A stretch of DNA of 64,000 nucleotides, from NCBI RefSeq assembly GCF_008831285.2, contig NC_045143.1, forward strand, positions 22,382,302-22,446,301, written 5' to 3'. Below, piece by piece: positions 12,661 to 24,186 of the stretch. A program made the translations under genes and the position numbers. Below the pieces are notes generated by a model. The model was not told where the DNA came from and did not search any database. It worked only from the letters and a program-made list of their open reading frames with translations. Each line of letters starts with the position of its first letter. The stretch's first letter is position 1. The stretch comes from Nymphaea colorata (Eukaryota; Streptophyta; Magnoliopsida; Nymphaeales; Nymphaeaceae).

Positions 12661-13768
12661 GACATCCATACACAAACAACATAATTTTGATCTTCAAATG
12701 CTTTATGGCACAAGTGCTTTTGTGATTTCCCAAACAGTGTGCTTTGGTTCAACAACGTTAAACAGCTCTAGAACATGAAGGAGCCCAGCGGGCCCTTCCT
12801 CTTCTGAAAATTTTGAAGTTAAATGTGTTTTCATAAAGTACCTGGTAGATTCCTTCCCTGAAATTTTGATAAAGCAACAGTATCTTCGGCTAAAATTTTG
12901 ATTAAAAAAATACTCCCCACATAATTTTCAAACTCCGAGCCCATGGTCTAAAGAGTTTAAGGATATATAAGCATCGATCTTCCTCGAAAAACTTAGATTT
13001 ATAACCAGCCTCAAGCCCGTTTCACAAAGCTGATCCAGTCATCTAGTCTAATGAGTCCTAACCCGCTAAATATATAGCTTGCTCCAATTCCAGGCCTATA
13101 GAAGCCATGCCATGAATCAAGAGATCTGCAATTAATGGTTCCATATGTGACGACCAATCCTTTTTAGATCTTAACTATAATACTAATTCAAATTCATTCT
13201 CACGTAGGCCGCAGCCTGCTTAAATACAAACTCAACAGATACAAAGGGACCAAGGGTTGCGCCCTGATTTGTGGCAACTCCTAGGGTTGAAATGTAAATG
13301 AAGAAACAAATTAGTTGCCATTTGATCATTGAGACTACGAGATCATGGCATCTGAAAACATACCTTAGGCATGTGAACAATGTCGTCCATGTTTGACCCC
13401 ACATTTTTCGAAACCTCCGTGAAGCACTTCAACCAATAGACATTGGCCTATACCAGGGTGGGCATATTTTAATTTTTTTATTGAAAAAATTTTAAAAGTT
13501 AATTTCAAGTAATTGAAATTTTAAAAATCACTTCTCTGAGGTCATATCATCCCAATATCATTTCAGCCAGGCTGTCGGTAGGGTGCGGATCAGCCAATCA
13601 TTTTCATATTCCTGTCCTCCAAAGTCATCGTCAAAGGAGATTTCTTTGCACCACCAATTTGCTTTCTACCAAAATGTACACTTGAAGTCTGAACTGGTCT
13701 AATCACCTGGAAGTTCTTTGTTAAACAAGTGCTACAAAATATCCATAAAATGCTACTCACACACACAC

Positions 13769-13829
<61 letters not shown>

Positions 13830-15804
13830 AAGAATTCCATAAATCTGAAGCCATGCGGTTTCTCGTACGAGGCATTGGAATGTACAATTTACACCAACAG
13901 ATTATATAACGTCTGAAAATTTATACCATCTGAAAACAGGTTATCTCAGATAACTTGATTTTAGCATGGATGACAAAGAATCACCCTGAGAAGCAACTAG
14001 AGAGACACAATTTGGAGGTGATCAATATAAAAGATGGACGACCATCTGTCAAAGATGGAGAAATTTTCACAATAGCGCATGATTCATATGCACAGAAGCC
14101 CGACAAAAGACATCTGTAAGTTTGTAACTATATAGTCTAAACTCTAAAGTGATAAGAATGAGGCTTATCAACATATATATGTAGTGTTAGTACTTCTCAG
14201 GGACAACGAGTAAAATAGGGATCGATCAGCCACCTTCGACTTAACTTCATGAACAACATAGGTCCTGCAGATTACAAACGTTAACAGAATGACAACACAA
14301 TGCAGAGGGGAAGCTAGACCTGTACCTCCTTCTGAACATGACAACTATGGATGACCTGCAGTAACAATCGAAACAAAAAGAGAAAAGTTTTAACTCAACC
14401 GAGAATGGATGATACGACAGGCTCCCTAGATGTCTTAGCCTGCATGATACTGCATGAAAGAAAAACTGAAGGTCAAGTCACCAACTTGAGTAATGATGCA
14501 TCTCATAGAACACAACAAGAAAGGCAGTCCAACTACTTCAGGAAAATGGAAGAAGCCAATGGTTTTGGCATGAAGCAGTAGTTACAAGCTTAGCTTTCAA
14601 ATGAAATTGTCTAGTTGAAAATTTCTAGCTCAGCTGCATGACACTGGTTGCATTTCCAGTTCCCTTCAATATCCCCGTAGATAAAAAGTAGAAACTATAT
14701 CAACGATCAAAAAAATTGGCTGCACTACATAGCATTAGTCATATCCGCATGATTGAATTCTCAGACTCAGATTAACCAGATTCTGACCAATGGGTACCCC
14801 AATACCGATGAGTCATGTCTTACCCCTCTTTTATACTAGGCTTCCTCACAGGAAAAGCAAATTGAAAATATGCAGAATATATCAACATTTTTGTCATGGA
14901 GAAGATGCCACCAATGCTACAAGAAATACATCAACATATTGCATCGAGCACTACGCCTAGAGATTTTTCCTCTAATCAAGAATCTTCACTTAAGATGATA
15001 ATTCATGCTTTATGGATTTAGATTGAAGTCTGTGTGTATATGTGCAGGTGGTTACGTGTAGACTAAAGTTAAAGCTTTGTATCACCACAATAATAATCAA
15101 AACACACACAAATGCAATGCTACTTTGAAAATGAATAGTTACCTTTCTGGTTATAGTTTTAAAAGATAAAAACAAGCCAAATACAGGTATCAAAAAAGTG
15201 TTGGCATTTTTTTCCTGTAATTACAATAGGAAAAGTGAAATTGGCTTTTCTCAATCATGAGAAACAGTTTCTATGGAAAAACCACAACTGCAAAGGTGTA
15301 TGAAACATTGCAATCACTAATTTGATAAGATTGAGTGCAAAAGGTCTGAAGGAAGACTTGCATGCATAGACTGTGGCATTTTCTCATGATTTTCATGTTG
15401 TTGCAAGTGTATTCCTGTTACCTTCTCCACATATATGAAAAATATAGGCTTTGCTCTTTCAAGTTCAGTTGGTATAGAAAAATGGAATAATTGGTTTTCA
15501 CCTCAAGGTTTTAAAAATGGTTTCAGAAACAAAGACAAATGCCAGTGTGGTTCTACAGAAAAATGCAAGCATATAGAACCTGTCTACTACTTCACATTCT
15601 AGTTTTCTCTGGATAGCATGGCTGCAGTAGGAAGCATCATGGGTGCACACGAACTTAAAGCACCTCAAAGAGAAACTGAAGCACAGAAGCCTCTAGATTA
15701 ATTTCTATGTTAAAGGGGATACCGTTTTTGTATGCCTCAGATTCTATATATTTCACATCATTGGGGGGTGCCAGTAAAATCACACAATGAAAGGATCATA
15801 GTCC
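12661..15804. other. Intergenic stretch, possibly partly 3' UTR introns of the RRM gene
   Basis: No coding gene recognised. The RRM gene lies upstream on the minus strand and its transcript appears to be spliced after the stop codon, so some of this could be untranslated exon or intron. A (CA)n-(GA)n microsatellite lies at 13758-13829. Confidence 0.4.
13758..13829. repeat. (CA)n-(GA)n microsatellite
   Basis: A short CA run passes into about 28 GA dinucleotides. The plus frame across it encodes only ER repeats and is not a gene. Confidence 0.95.
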
Positions 15805-16145
15805 ATGTCGCATGGGTACAGGTACGAAATGGGTACGAGCACGGAGATGCGGGTACGGGTACAACAATTGTAGAAAGTTTGGGTATGGTGGTACGGCAGA
15901 GTGTGTATATAAATATATATATTTTGTACATAATAATCCACAAAAAATCTCAAAATAAAGATAAATGAGAGGAATATATATAATCTTAGTGGAAAAGAAA
16001 TACAAAAGGCAAAATCAAAATTAAGTTAAAAAAATATAATTTCAAATACTTTAAAATGCAGCCATACCCACGTACCCGTGTCGCTGTAGCCATGCACTGA
16101 CATGGGTACGTGGGCAAATCTCACGTACCTGTGTCAGATAGGTAA
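15805..16145. mobile_element. MITE-like element with GGGTAC-rich inverted ends
   Basis: The left end has repeated GGGTAC/GGTACG motifs (GTCGCATGGGTACAGGTACG from about 15807). The right end has the same motif inverted (ACCCACGTACCCGTGTCGCTG near 16066-16086, and ACGTACCTGTGTCAG near 16123). The middle is AT-rich. This resembles common plant non-autonomous TIR elements. Exact ends were not fixed. Confidence 0.45.
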
Positions 16146-16374
16146 GCAACACCTGCAACCACACACTCAGGTTGTGACCAGCTAAAACTACTATCTTTCA
16201 AAAATTAACCACAACCAAATTAATGCTAACCAAGGACTGCCCCAGTTTAAAGGGGATTAAACCAAGATGAAATTTGGCTTAGCAGCAAAAGGTTCAAATG
16301 CATATTGCATATTGCACATTGCAACCCAGCAAACATTTTAGCTGAATAAACTATGAAAGAATAGATAGACATAC

Positions 16375-16468
16375 CTTTAGAATACAAAGACGATAACTTG
16401 CAAGGGTAGATTCACGCCTGCCAGTCAAGTAGGAGACTGCTTTTCATACTTCTGCTGCAATCTAAGAC
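16375..16468 (-). other. Candidate spliced 3' UTR exon of the RRM gene
   Basis: On the minus strand it is flanked by a good acceptor (TGTGGCAG before 16468) and a good donor (AAG then GTATGT after 16375). The upstream terminal coding exon also seems to end in a donor (GAG then GTAGCA after 16565), 32 nt past the stop codon. Together these suggest introns in the 3' UTR. The final exon and poly(A) site were not located. Confidence 0.4.
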
Positions 16469-16596
16469 CTGCCACAAATATATTCAAATGTTCAGAGTAA
16501 AGACTTATCCTAAAGCAGCAGTAAAAAGCTAGTAAACACAAAAAAAAACTGCTGCAGTTGCTACCTCAATAAACTGAAAGCATCCCAGTACCCTGT

Positions 16597-18763
16597 TCAA
16601 ACTGTTGTTTGGTCTGAACCAGTAGCACCATGAGTAAACTGCTGAGAATGTTCAGTTATCAAAGTATGTGTCTGTGCTGATGGAATAGGAGCAGATATAC
16701 CTGAAATCTCAAAGGTGGAGGAATCATGTGCTTAGACCACACCATGAGTTGACAGCAAAACTAGTATAGAATATTTTTCCCAGAGGAACATGTTATTTGA
16801 AATGTTAGTCATATACCTGGAAGAAATGGTGACGGAGTCGCCAAATTGACGTTTGGGCTACCCAACTGAACAATTGGATGGCCAGCGATTGCATATCCCT
16901 GAACTACATGAGGATAACCATTGGCACTAGAGAGCTGCTGACCAGATTGGCTGATTAGATAAAAAGGTGCATTGACTGTGCCAGGTGTCCTGTACATCTG
17001 AACGTAAGGAAGACCCATATAAGGGCTGTAAACATTCTGCAAATAGATCATGAGAAAATTACTTGTTAATGGAAGTGAACAAACCACAATGCTCAACTAC
17101 ATGTTCAAACAAATAACGGTTTGTTAACTTTTAATCTAGAGGCTTCAACCTGCGCATAAACATATTCAGGTCCATATGTCATGTACCTGCAGAGAAATCC
17201 AGCTACATGCTTTGAGACTACTTATCTAGCAACATCTACATGTAAGATTGAGAAGTCTCTTCAAACACAAAAGAGGAAAGAAAAAACCCACCCATATGAA
17301 GGAAAAGCATATCCTTGTTGATATCCATAAGAAACTGGTTGGTGACCTGTCGTGCTACCCAAGAAAGCACCCTCAGCATCTTGGACACTCCTAAAATAAG
17401 GACTCCCTGACTGCAAACGTCCTATGAGAGGGCAAACACGGGCACCCTTACGTTATATAGGTTTCCTGATATTATATTAAGTAAAAAGATAATAATATCA
17501 ATAGAAAATCACAGATAAATTTGTATGGATATTAATAGATACGATATTGCAAAACATTCCTACCAATAATAAAATATGAGAATATCAATATGGTGAATAA
17601 CATTCTTGGGGCTCCATAAATCTAAGAAGATAATAAAGAAATAACACAAACATAAACTAACTTGGTGTCTTGATAATGGAATTGAGGGAAAGGAAAAAGA
17701 AAAATCCATTCATATCCAAATAAAGTGTCTAGATACAGCAGCTCGGGGAGTAGTCCGGGTGTTAACGAGCTCATCAAACCTGTTAGCTCTCAATTTTATA
17801 CTACCACGGGATGCACTCCACCAGCTACCCCATAGATAATATTCTTACAGGCATTTATGAACATGTGTGAGAAGAGTATCCCGAGCATTCATATGGGAAA
17901 CCTTACATTGCAACGCTTTAGATATAAAAAGGAACATAATTCATGAAAATTAGTCGAGTGTCAAAACTTCCTGCAATAAGAGCAACATATAATTGTATGA
18001 CTCAACCAAGTGTCATCAGAAGTTAATGTTGATCCGACCATATTGTGAGATACCAGGAGGAGATGCCAGTTTATCATCAACATTGGCAAATTGCAAGGAA
18101 GATAAGAGAAAAGATGATGACAATCTGAGTTGAGAATGTGATGAAAACGCCAAAATTTCCAATTTTACAGTGTTAGCAAGGAAAGAAGAAAATAAATTGA
18201 ATAGCAAAAGAAAAAAAACGGAAGAACACCATCATCTACGCGGAAACTCCTACTCACCAGAGAGTGTAGAGGGTCGGAGACGGCCGAGCGACGCCAGGTT
18301 ACAATTCGCTCTCCTCCCATCAATAACAGGATTTGGTTCAACGCATGCGTTTCTTGCTGATTCACGATCGCCAAATGTCACCTAAGCCATCAACAAGGGA
18401 GAAAAGAAGAAGAAAAGAGGAAGCGCGGAACAGAATAAGAGGAACCCAGATCAGAAACCAAACAAGCGAAGAATTTATCCAACCCAACCGACAAAGAAAC
18501 AAAACAGACAGCAAAGCAAGACGGAAGGAACTCACAAAACCGTAGCCCTTAGAGCGGCCGGTGTTCTTATCGGTGATCACGACGGCTTCGAGAATCTCGC
18601 CGTACTGCTCGAAATGACGGCGCAACGTCCCGTTCTGCGTCTCCCACGCCAACCCTCCGACAAACACCTTAGTGTAGGTGGTATCACCAAATTGGGAACT
18701 CACGAATTGGGGAGGGCAGATCGAGCCGGAAACTGGTCCAGGCAGTTGATGATGATCAGCCAT
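16597..18763 (-). CDS. Single-RRM RNA-binding protein, about 280 aa, six coding exons
   Basis: Exons on the minus strand: 18763-18536, 18381-18258, 17421-17292, 17186-17150, 17036-16817 and 16700-16597. All have GT/AG borders and the joined frame is 843 bp with no internal stop. The RRM begins near residue 31: RNP2 is KVFVGGL (32-38) and RNP1 is RSKGYGFV (70-77), split by intron 1 between F76 and V77. It is followed by [15 protein letters not shown], a block typical of plant SEB4/ARP1-like RNA-binding proteins. The C-terminal half is low-complexity, rich in G, Y, P, Q and S, with no second RRM. Such proteins bind mRNA and act in RNA processing or stability; the target is unknown here. In [13 protein letters not shown] the usual FRDPESA is FGDRESA. 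The start ATG lies about 90 bp from a TATA box. Confidence 0.9.
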
Positions 18764-18852
18764 TGTAAGAGATCGTTCAGGATCGAAGAGCCAACGAGAA
18801 TTGACTCAATAAACAGGTATTAAGGGACAAGTGCCGGAGGCATAATCGTCAT

Positions 18853-18859
18853 CTATATA
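18853..18859 (-). promoter_or_regulatory. TATA box of the RRM gene
   Basis: TATATAG on the minus strand about 90 bp upstream of the ATG at 18763, which predicts a 5' leader of about 60 nt. Confidence 0.55.
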
Positions 18860-18864
18860 AATAA

Positions 18865-19439
18865 AGGCGGAAAAAAGAGGAGGATCTGGCTGCCTGGAAA
18901 TGGCTGGATTCTAACATGGGTTGCAGCAAGTCATCATGGGGAGCAGTTTTAGGAATCTTTTGGGCGTAAACAAATTTTTAAGCATTTGGGTGGACTTAAT
19001 TCGATTGAGAGAGAAGAAAGTAAAATATTAAAAACGTTGGCAAACCAAGGAGAAGTTAGCGACGGTGGTGGTGGCAGTGGTGGAAGAAGTGGGGTCTAGC
19101 AATCCGTGGCGGCCCGACCCAGCCCACCTCACTCACAAAGAGGGACAGCGAGGATGAAAGAAGGAAAAAGTCCTCCAGCCATGGTAAGCATTTAGATTCG
19201 TTGTTCCTTTTTTCCCTTTCTCCTGATTTTCTTTTGCTCGTATTTAATCTTGCTGCTTCTTGACCCCGAGAGTTAAGAACTTCGACAAAATTCCGCGAAC
19301 ATCTCACGCGGAGAGATTGTGGTAGCCCTGACAGAACATTGGTCTTCTCCCTCTCTCGCACACAACCATTTGCCCTTTTGAGTTAGACAGAACATTAATT
19401 GCTTGATGCAGGAGGACAAATCTCAGCCTTATCCGTAAT

Positions 19440-19481
<42 letters not shown>

Positions 19482-19854
19482 GTGTTCTACTACACCGAAA
19501 TTATAACCAAACAAAAGTATTTTGTATCATATAATCAGCACCTAACCTTCCAATCATTCGATGCAAGTCTTTTATTTTATTTATTTTTTAAGAATTCATA
19601 AAAATCAGCCATACCGCTTATCAGTCAACCATCCGTGAACAAATCAAATATGGTGGCCGCATCGTTTTCGCACACATTTTTTCATGCAACCAAAAACCAT
19701 GTTGAGATTTATTTTGGGCAGTTTCTTCCGCATCAATCGCCAACCATCCTCAACTTCTGATTTGTTAGACACTTAGGTATAATATCTTCAACTAAACTAA
19801 ATATTTACTTTTAAGATCAGCCAAGCTGTCCCACTCTGGATTGGTGTTGCATCC
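18865..19854. other. Region upstream of the RRM gene, no gene seen
   Basis: Intergenic. It contains a GC-richer stretch at about 19050-19140 with (GGT)n-like sequence and a (CT)n microsatellite at about 19441-19479. Open frames here (for example minus 19056-19361) have no recognisable motif. Confidence 0.5.
19441..19479. repeat. (CT)n microsatellite
   Basis: About 18 CT dinucleotides. Confidence 0.95.
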
Positions 19855-21047
19855 TCTTGGAGCTGGGTGGTGTATCTGCTAAGAGAATTGGAACCCTTCT
19901 ACCTCTTTCAGCTTTGTTATTTTGTCCTTCTTATATCGAGAAATTGGACATATCTGCAGTCACAATCAGGGAAAGTCTTTTGCTGGGTGTTATGGATAAG
20001 GAAAAGTAAGGGTTCGTTAAAGTTTGACGAAGTCATTTGCTTAACGAGTCGAGATCGAGTTCATGAGTCGAGTCGTTCAAATAATCGAGCTTGACTTGGC
20101 TCGAAAATGATGGGTAGCGATTTTTTAATATCCGACTCGTTTTTTTAATTAAAAACTTATATTGACGTTAATTAATTATGTAAGTTTTTATAAAAGCTCA
20201 TTCAAGTTTGTGGAGTCTTAATCGAGTCGAGCTCGATTTATGGCAAAGTAATAGTCCACATATTCAAATGAGTTTGTCGAGCCTTAATCGAGTCAAGCTC
20301 GAACTCGACACATAATTACCGAGTCGAGCTCGACGCTTCATTAGTCGAGCCGAGCTTGAGCTAGCTGAACTCGGGCTCGACTCAGCTTCTGTTCACCCTT
20401 AAGGAAAAGATTTGAGGTGCAACATTTACGGCAGAAATCTACACAACAGCCACGCATCCAACGCAGGAAAAAAATTCTTGAAATGTTTTACCTTTCCTAA
20501 AATCCCCCCCCCCCCACAAAACATTTGATTTTTTTCCAAAAAAAAAAAAAAAAGTCAATCATTGTACGCTTGAAAGAGTTGATCCCTTTTTTCACCCAAT
20601 CAAACATTTGTTCAATATGAAAATTCCATAATTTATTACTTAGGAAAGGGTCGTCTCCTTTTCTTTCCATATGCATAGAAATCTCTACTGATGTTTGTTA
20701 AGGCCATAGCTGCAGCACCTTTAGCAGCTTCTCCCCATAATCTACCCATGGTCATATTGAGGGCAAACACAATCCATTGCATGCCATTGACATGGTCGGA
20801 AAAGTTTTATTTAAAATTGCAAGATTTGTCAACAAATAAACTTGCCTTATCTTGTAAATCAGATCAGTAAAACAACTAGAACGGTACAATGTAGATATCA
20901 ATTGCAAGAGATGAGGACCTCTCCTCTCATAAAAAATGTGAAAAGAGAGTATGAAAATATTGTTTGTGGATATAAGCTTGTATAAATGGAACCATGTTAA
21001 GTTCACAGTTTCACCTTTATGTCCCTATTGATATGATTACTTTGGCA
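19855..21047 (+). mobile_element. 5' LTR of copia copy 1, interrupted by a hAT-type element
   Basis: Starts TCTTGGAGCTGGG (TGTTGGAGCTGGG in copy 2) and ends TTTGGCA. Without the 395-bp insertion and one 8-bp target copy it is about 790 bp, close to the 827 bp of copy 2. The next bases, TGATATTAGA, are a mutated form of the initiator-Met primer site TGGTATCAGA. Confidence 0.7.
20007..20401. mobile_element. hAT-type non-autonomous element, 395 bp, with 8-bp target duplication
   Basis: Ends are TAAGGGT and ACCCTTA, a perfect 7-bp inverted repeat. The octamer AGGAAAAG flanks it on both sides (19999-20006 and 20402-20409). The paralogous LTR at about 27611-27636 shows the uninterrupted site, with one AGGAAAAG followed by ATTTGAGG. 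The interior has many GAGTCGAGCTCGA-type palindromic motifs and no open frame. The octamer and TIR fit hAT. Confidence 0.85.
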
Positions 21048-21639
21048 TGATATTAGAATACCGCTGGCTAACATTTGCGACAGCTAGAAATAATCCCCTT
21101 CATTAATGTTGTAGTGACAACCACTTGCTTCCTTTCTCTTGTCAACAGTGCAAGCAGCAACAAATCAGAGCAGCAATACTACAAATCAAAGCAGGAATAC
21201 CACAAATGGCATATGTTCTTATTTATGCTACTCCCACCAATTTGCATATCTGTAAAGCGTTAATTACTTACTGTGGGAATTACAATTCATACCTTAATTT
21301 ATTGAAAATTTTGAACCTAATGGTTTGTTGATGGGAAAAAACATATCCAAATGCATTTCTTCCAGTCCAAGCTAGAAAGGAAACACTACTGATCCAGCCT
21401 ATAAGGAATGGATCTAATTAAAAGTTATATTCATAGTAAAATTGTGGGAATGAATGCATATTTTACCATTTGACATGCTCTAGAAATAATGTACGTTCCT
21501 ACTTCTTGTGGAAAATATAATAGCTGAAATCTCAGGCACAAAAAAATTATTTTCGAAAAAAAATTGCCCATCAACTTGCAGCGGCCTCCAAACCTATCAA
21601 CAACGAAGATTTGGTTGTCCAAATTCTCAATGATCTACC

Positions 21640-23330
21640 TATAGCTGAACGAAACTACCTTGTCCATTTGACCAGACCCTATCAATCTTGATGAACTAAT
21701 GGGGATGTTGTTCATTCATGAAGCCAAGCTTCAAGATAGTCAACTTAGTATTTCTGATGTTCCTACTGCAAATCTCACATTCAAGCAGTCCACTAGCACA
21801 AGCTGAAAAGGGTGACCAAACAAGTTTAACACAGGGAAAGGGTGAAATCAAGGAAATAGTCAGCCCCATCATCAAACCTCTTTAGATGGTCCAAGCATTT
21901 GTTTGCTTATGGAAACATGCAATGCTAGGTTGTTGTTCAACGTAGCACTACATGACTGACTTGTAGAAAGGAAGGACATGGAGCGATCAAGTGCACCACT
22001 CATACCTTTCTAAAGGAATCAACTGCTAACGACCCCCATAATAATGAGATCAATTGTCTCACATCAATGGCAGTGGTCAGCATTGAATTCTTGGCACAAT
22101 TCACCATGCCATGCTAGATTTAACAACTTGAAATCTCAAACCAATTGTCAAGGTGGTCAAGTGAAGGCAAGCAAGGAACAAGTTTGCACATAAACTATGC
22201 AGGTAAATCTATTTTTCATTCTAGTTCAAGACTAATTATGTCTGATATCCTGCATGTTGCTAAGATTAGGGAAAACCTTTTAAGATCATAAGTTTACTCA
22301 TGAAACTTATGTTTATCTTATTCTTCATCCTAATCATTGTTTTACAAAGGTCTGCAATATAGGGAGATACATCTGCAGGACGTCATTGAAAATGATCTTT
22401 ATTCATGTCAATAAAGTGGATGCTCCTCTTGTCATATTAGTCAACAGGTTTCAATATAGTAGTAGCACATGAAGATGGGCATCCAGCACTTGAAGTGGTT
22501 AAGCATATAGTTAGAAAGTATAGCTTGCCAGTTTTTCCTAATAATTTGTCACAACATTTGTGTGAAGCGTGTCAGGTAGGCAAGAGTCATGCTTTACATT
22601 TTCCATACTGTATATGAATGATATTTCTATTCCTCTATTACTTATTTATTCTAATGTTTGGAGACCAGCCCCTAAGGCATCTTTTAGTACCATTATTATG
22701 TTATGTTTGTTGATAACTTCTCTGGTTTTACATTGGTCTTTATATTTAAGCAGAAACCTAAAATGTTTTCAGTCATTAAAACATTCAAAAAACTTGTTGA
22801 GAACAAATTCAAGAGAAAAATTATAACTTTTTAGAGTGACGAGGGATGTGAATATCATTTTTTTTTTCTGCAAATCATATGAAGCATGGCATAAAATAGT
22901 GTATCTCATATCTTCACATGAACCAAACGACAAATATAGCACAAACATAGGGCATTTAGTTGAGAGTAGTCTAATTCTTATAGCATATGCCAACTAATTA
23001 CCATATAAATTTTGGGACTTTGTATTTTTAACTATTGCTTGTTCCTTATTGAATTAACTACCTATAGCATGTTAAATATAAAGATGATTTTTCAAGTTTT
23101 CTTTGACAAACCATTTAATTATCATGGTTGTGCTTGCTTCCCATGCCTTCGGCCATACAATTCTCATAAACTTGAACACTACAAAAAGAAAGATTTATTT
23201 TTGGGACATAGTAACCAACACAAAATGGCTTTCCAAGAAAAGAAGGAAGGCAGATGCTCTCTTGAATGTTACAAATATCGCTTTGGTTGCTAGACGTTAT
23301 ATGCAAGAAAATAAGATCTACTATCTTGAT
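21640..23330 (+). pseudogene. Broken copia gag-protease-integrase of copy 1
   Basis: Readable fragments in order: a gag UBN2-like piece (LFIHEAKLQDSQ near 21710-21745), a degraded zinc-knuckle region near 21900, protease-region remnants near 22080-22200, the GAG-pre-integrase stretch HPALEVVKHIVRKYSLPVF (22480-22536) followed by LCEAC and VGKSHALHF, then integrase (KTFKKLVENKF near 22781-22813, SDEGCEYH near 22835) and HGCACFPCLRP. Frameshifts and stops occur throughout, so no protein is expected. RNase H is only a remnant near 23222-23330. Confidence 0.7.
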
Positions 23331-24186
23331 ATTTTTTATGCTCTTGTCAAACCACTTACTGTTTGGACAGTTTTGAGATTGTCAATTTCATGAGGATGCA
23401 TATGTGGTTCAAGCTTAAGGATTTACTGATTGACAATTTCCTCATCATGTCTACAAGCTTCATAAGGTGCTTTTCTGATCTCGAGCAGGTAGCTACAACA
23501 GCCATCAAGAAGAAGACATCAGCCTTTGATGCAAGCTCCTCCAAGCTAAGACATCAGTAGTTTGGCATGATCTTGAATTCAGCACAAGGCATTTTCAGTC
23601 CAAGCCTCCAAGGCAGCTCCTACTGCAGCCGACCTCTGCCTCAAGCTGTATTTGAGGTAGATGTTCTCAACTCAGCTCAAAATCAAAGTCTAGGCACCCC
23701 CTGCTCTAGCCAATTTCCCCATTCAAGGCACCACATTACAGCCAGGTCCAACCTAGGCATTTCTACTCAAGGTGACTCATCCTAAGTTGCTCCCCCATCC
23801 TAGGCATTTCAGCTAACCAATCACTTGCTCAAAGAGTTTCAAATCGGACTCTACCAAGGCCGGCTATTCAGCTTATCAGCTGCCCTTTGCTTGAGTTGTT
23901 TCCAGCCACAACATTCAGCCCAACTCGGCAACCTGTTCTACACTGTTTTGGACAGCAATCCAAGTTCAACTTTGTCTCAAGATTTCCAGCAAATCAGATC
24001 GGTAACCTCTCTAACTTGCATGAAAATTAATTATATTGACAAGCATGCATTTTTTTTTTCCAAAAAGAATGAGAATCGGACCTCATTTAGTAGCTACAAA
24101 GTGGGTGGCTGCTAACAGGGACAAAACAATTCCACCATCGCCTGCTTTGCAGCAGCCTTGGTGATGGTGGATGCCTCTTCCTACCA

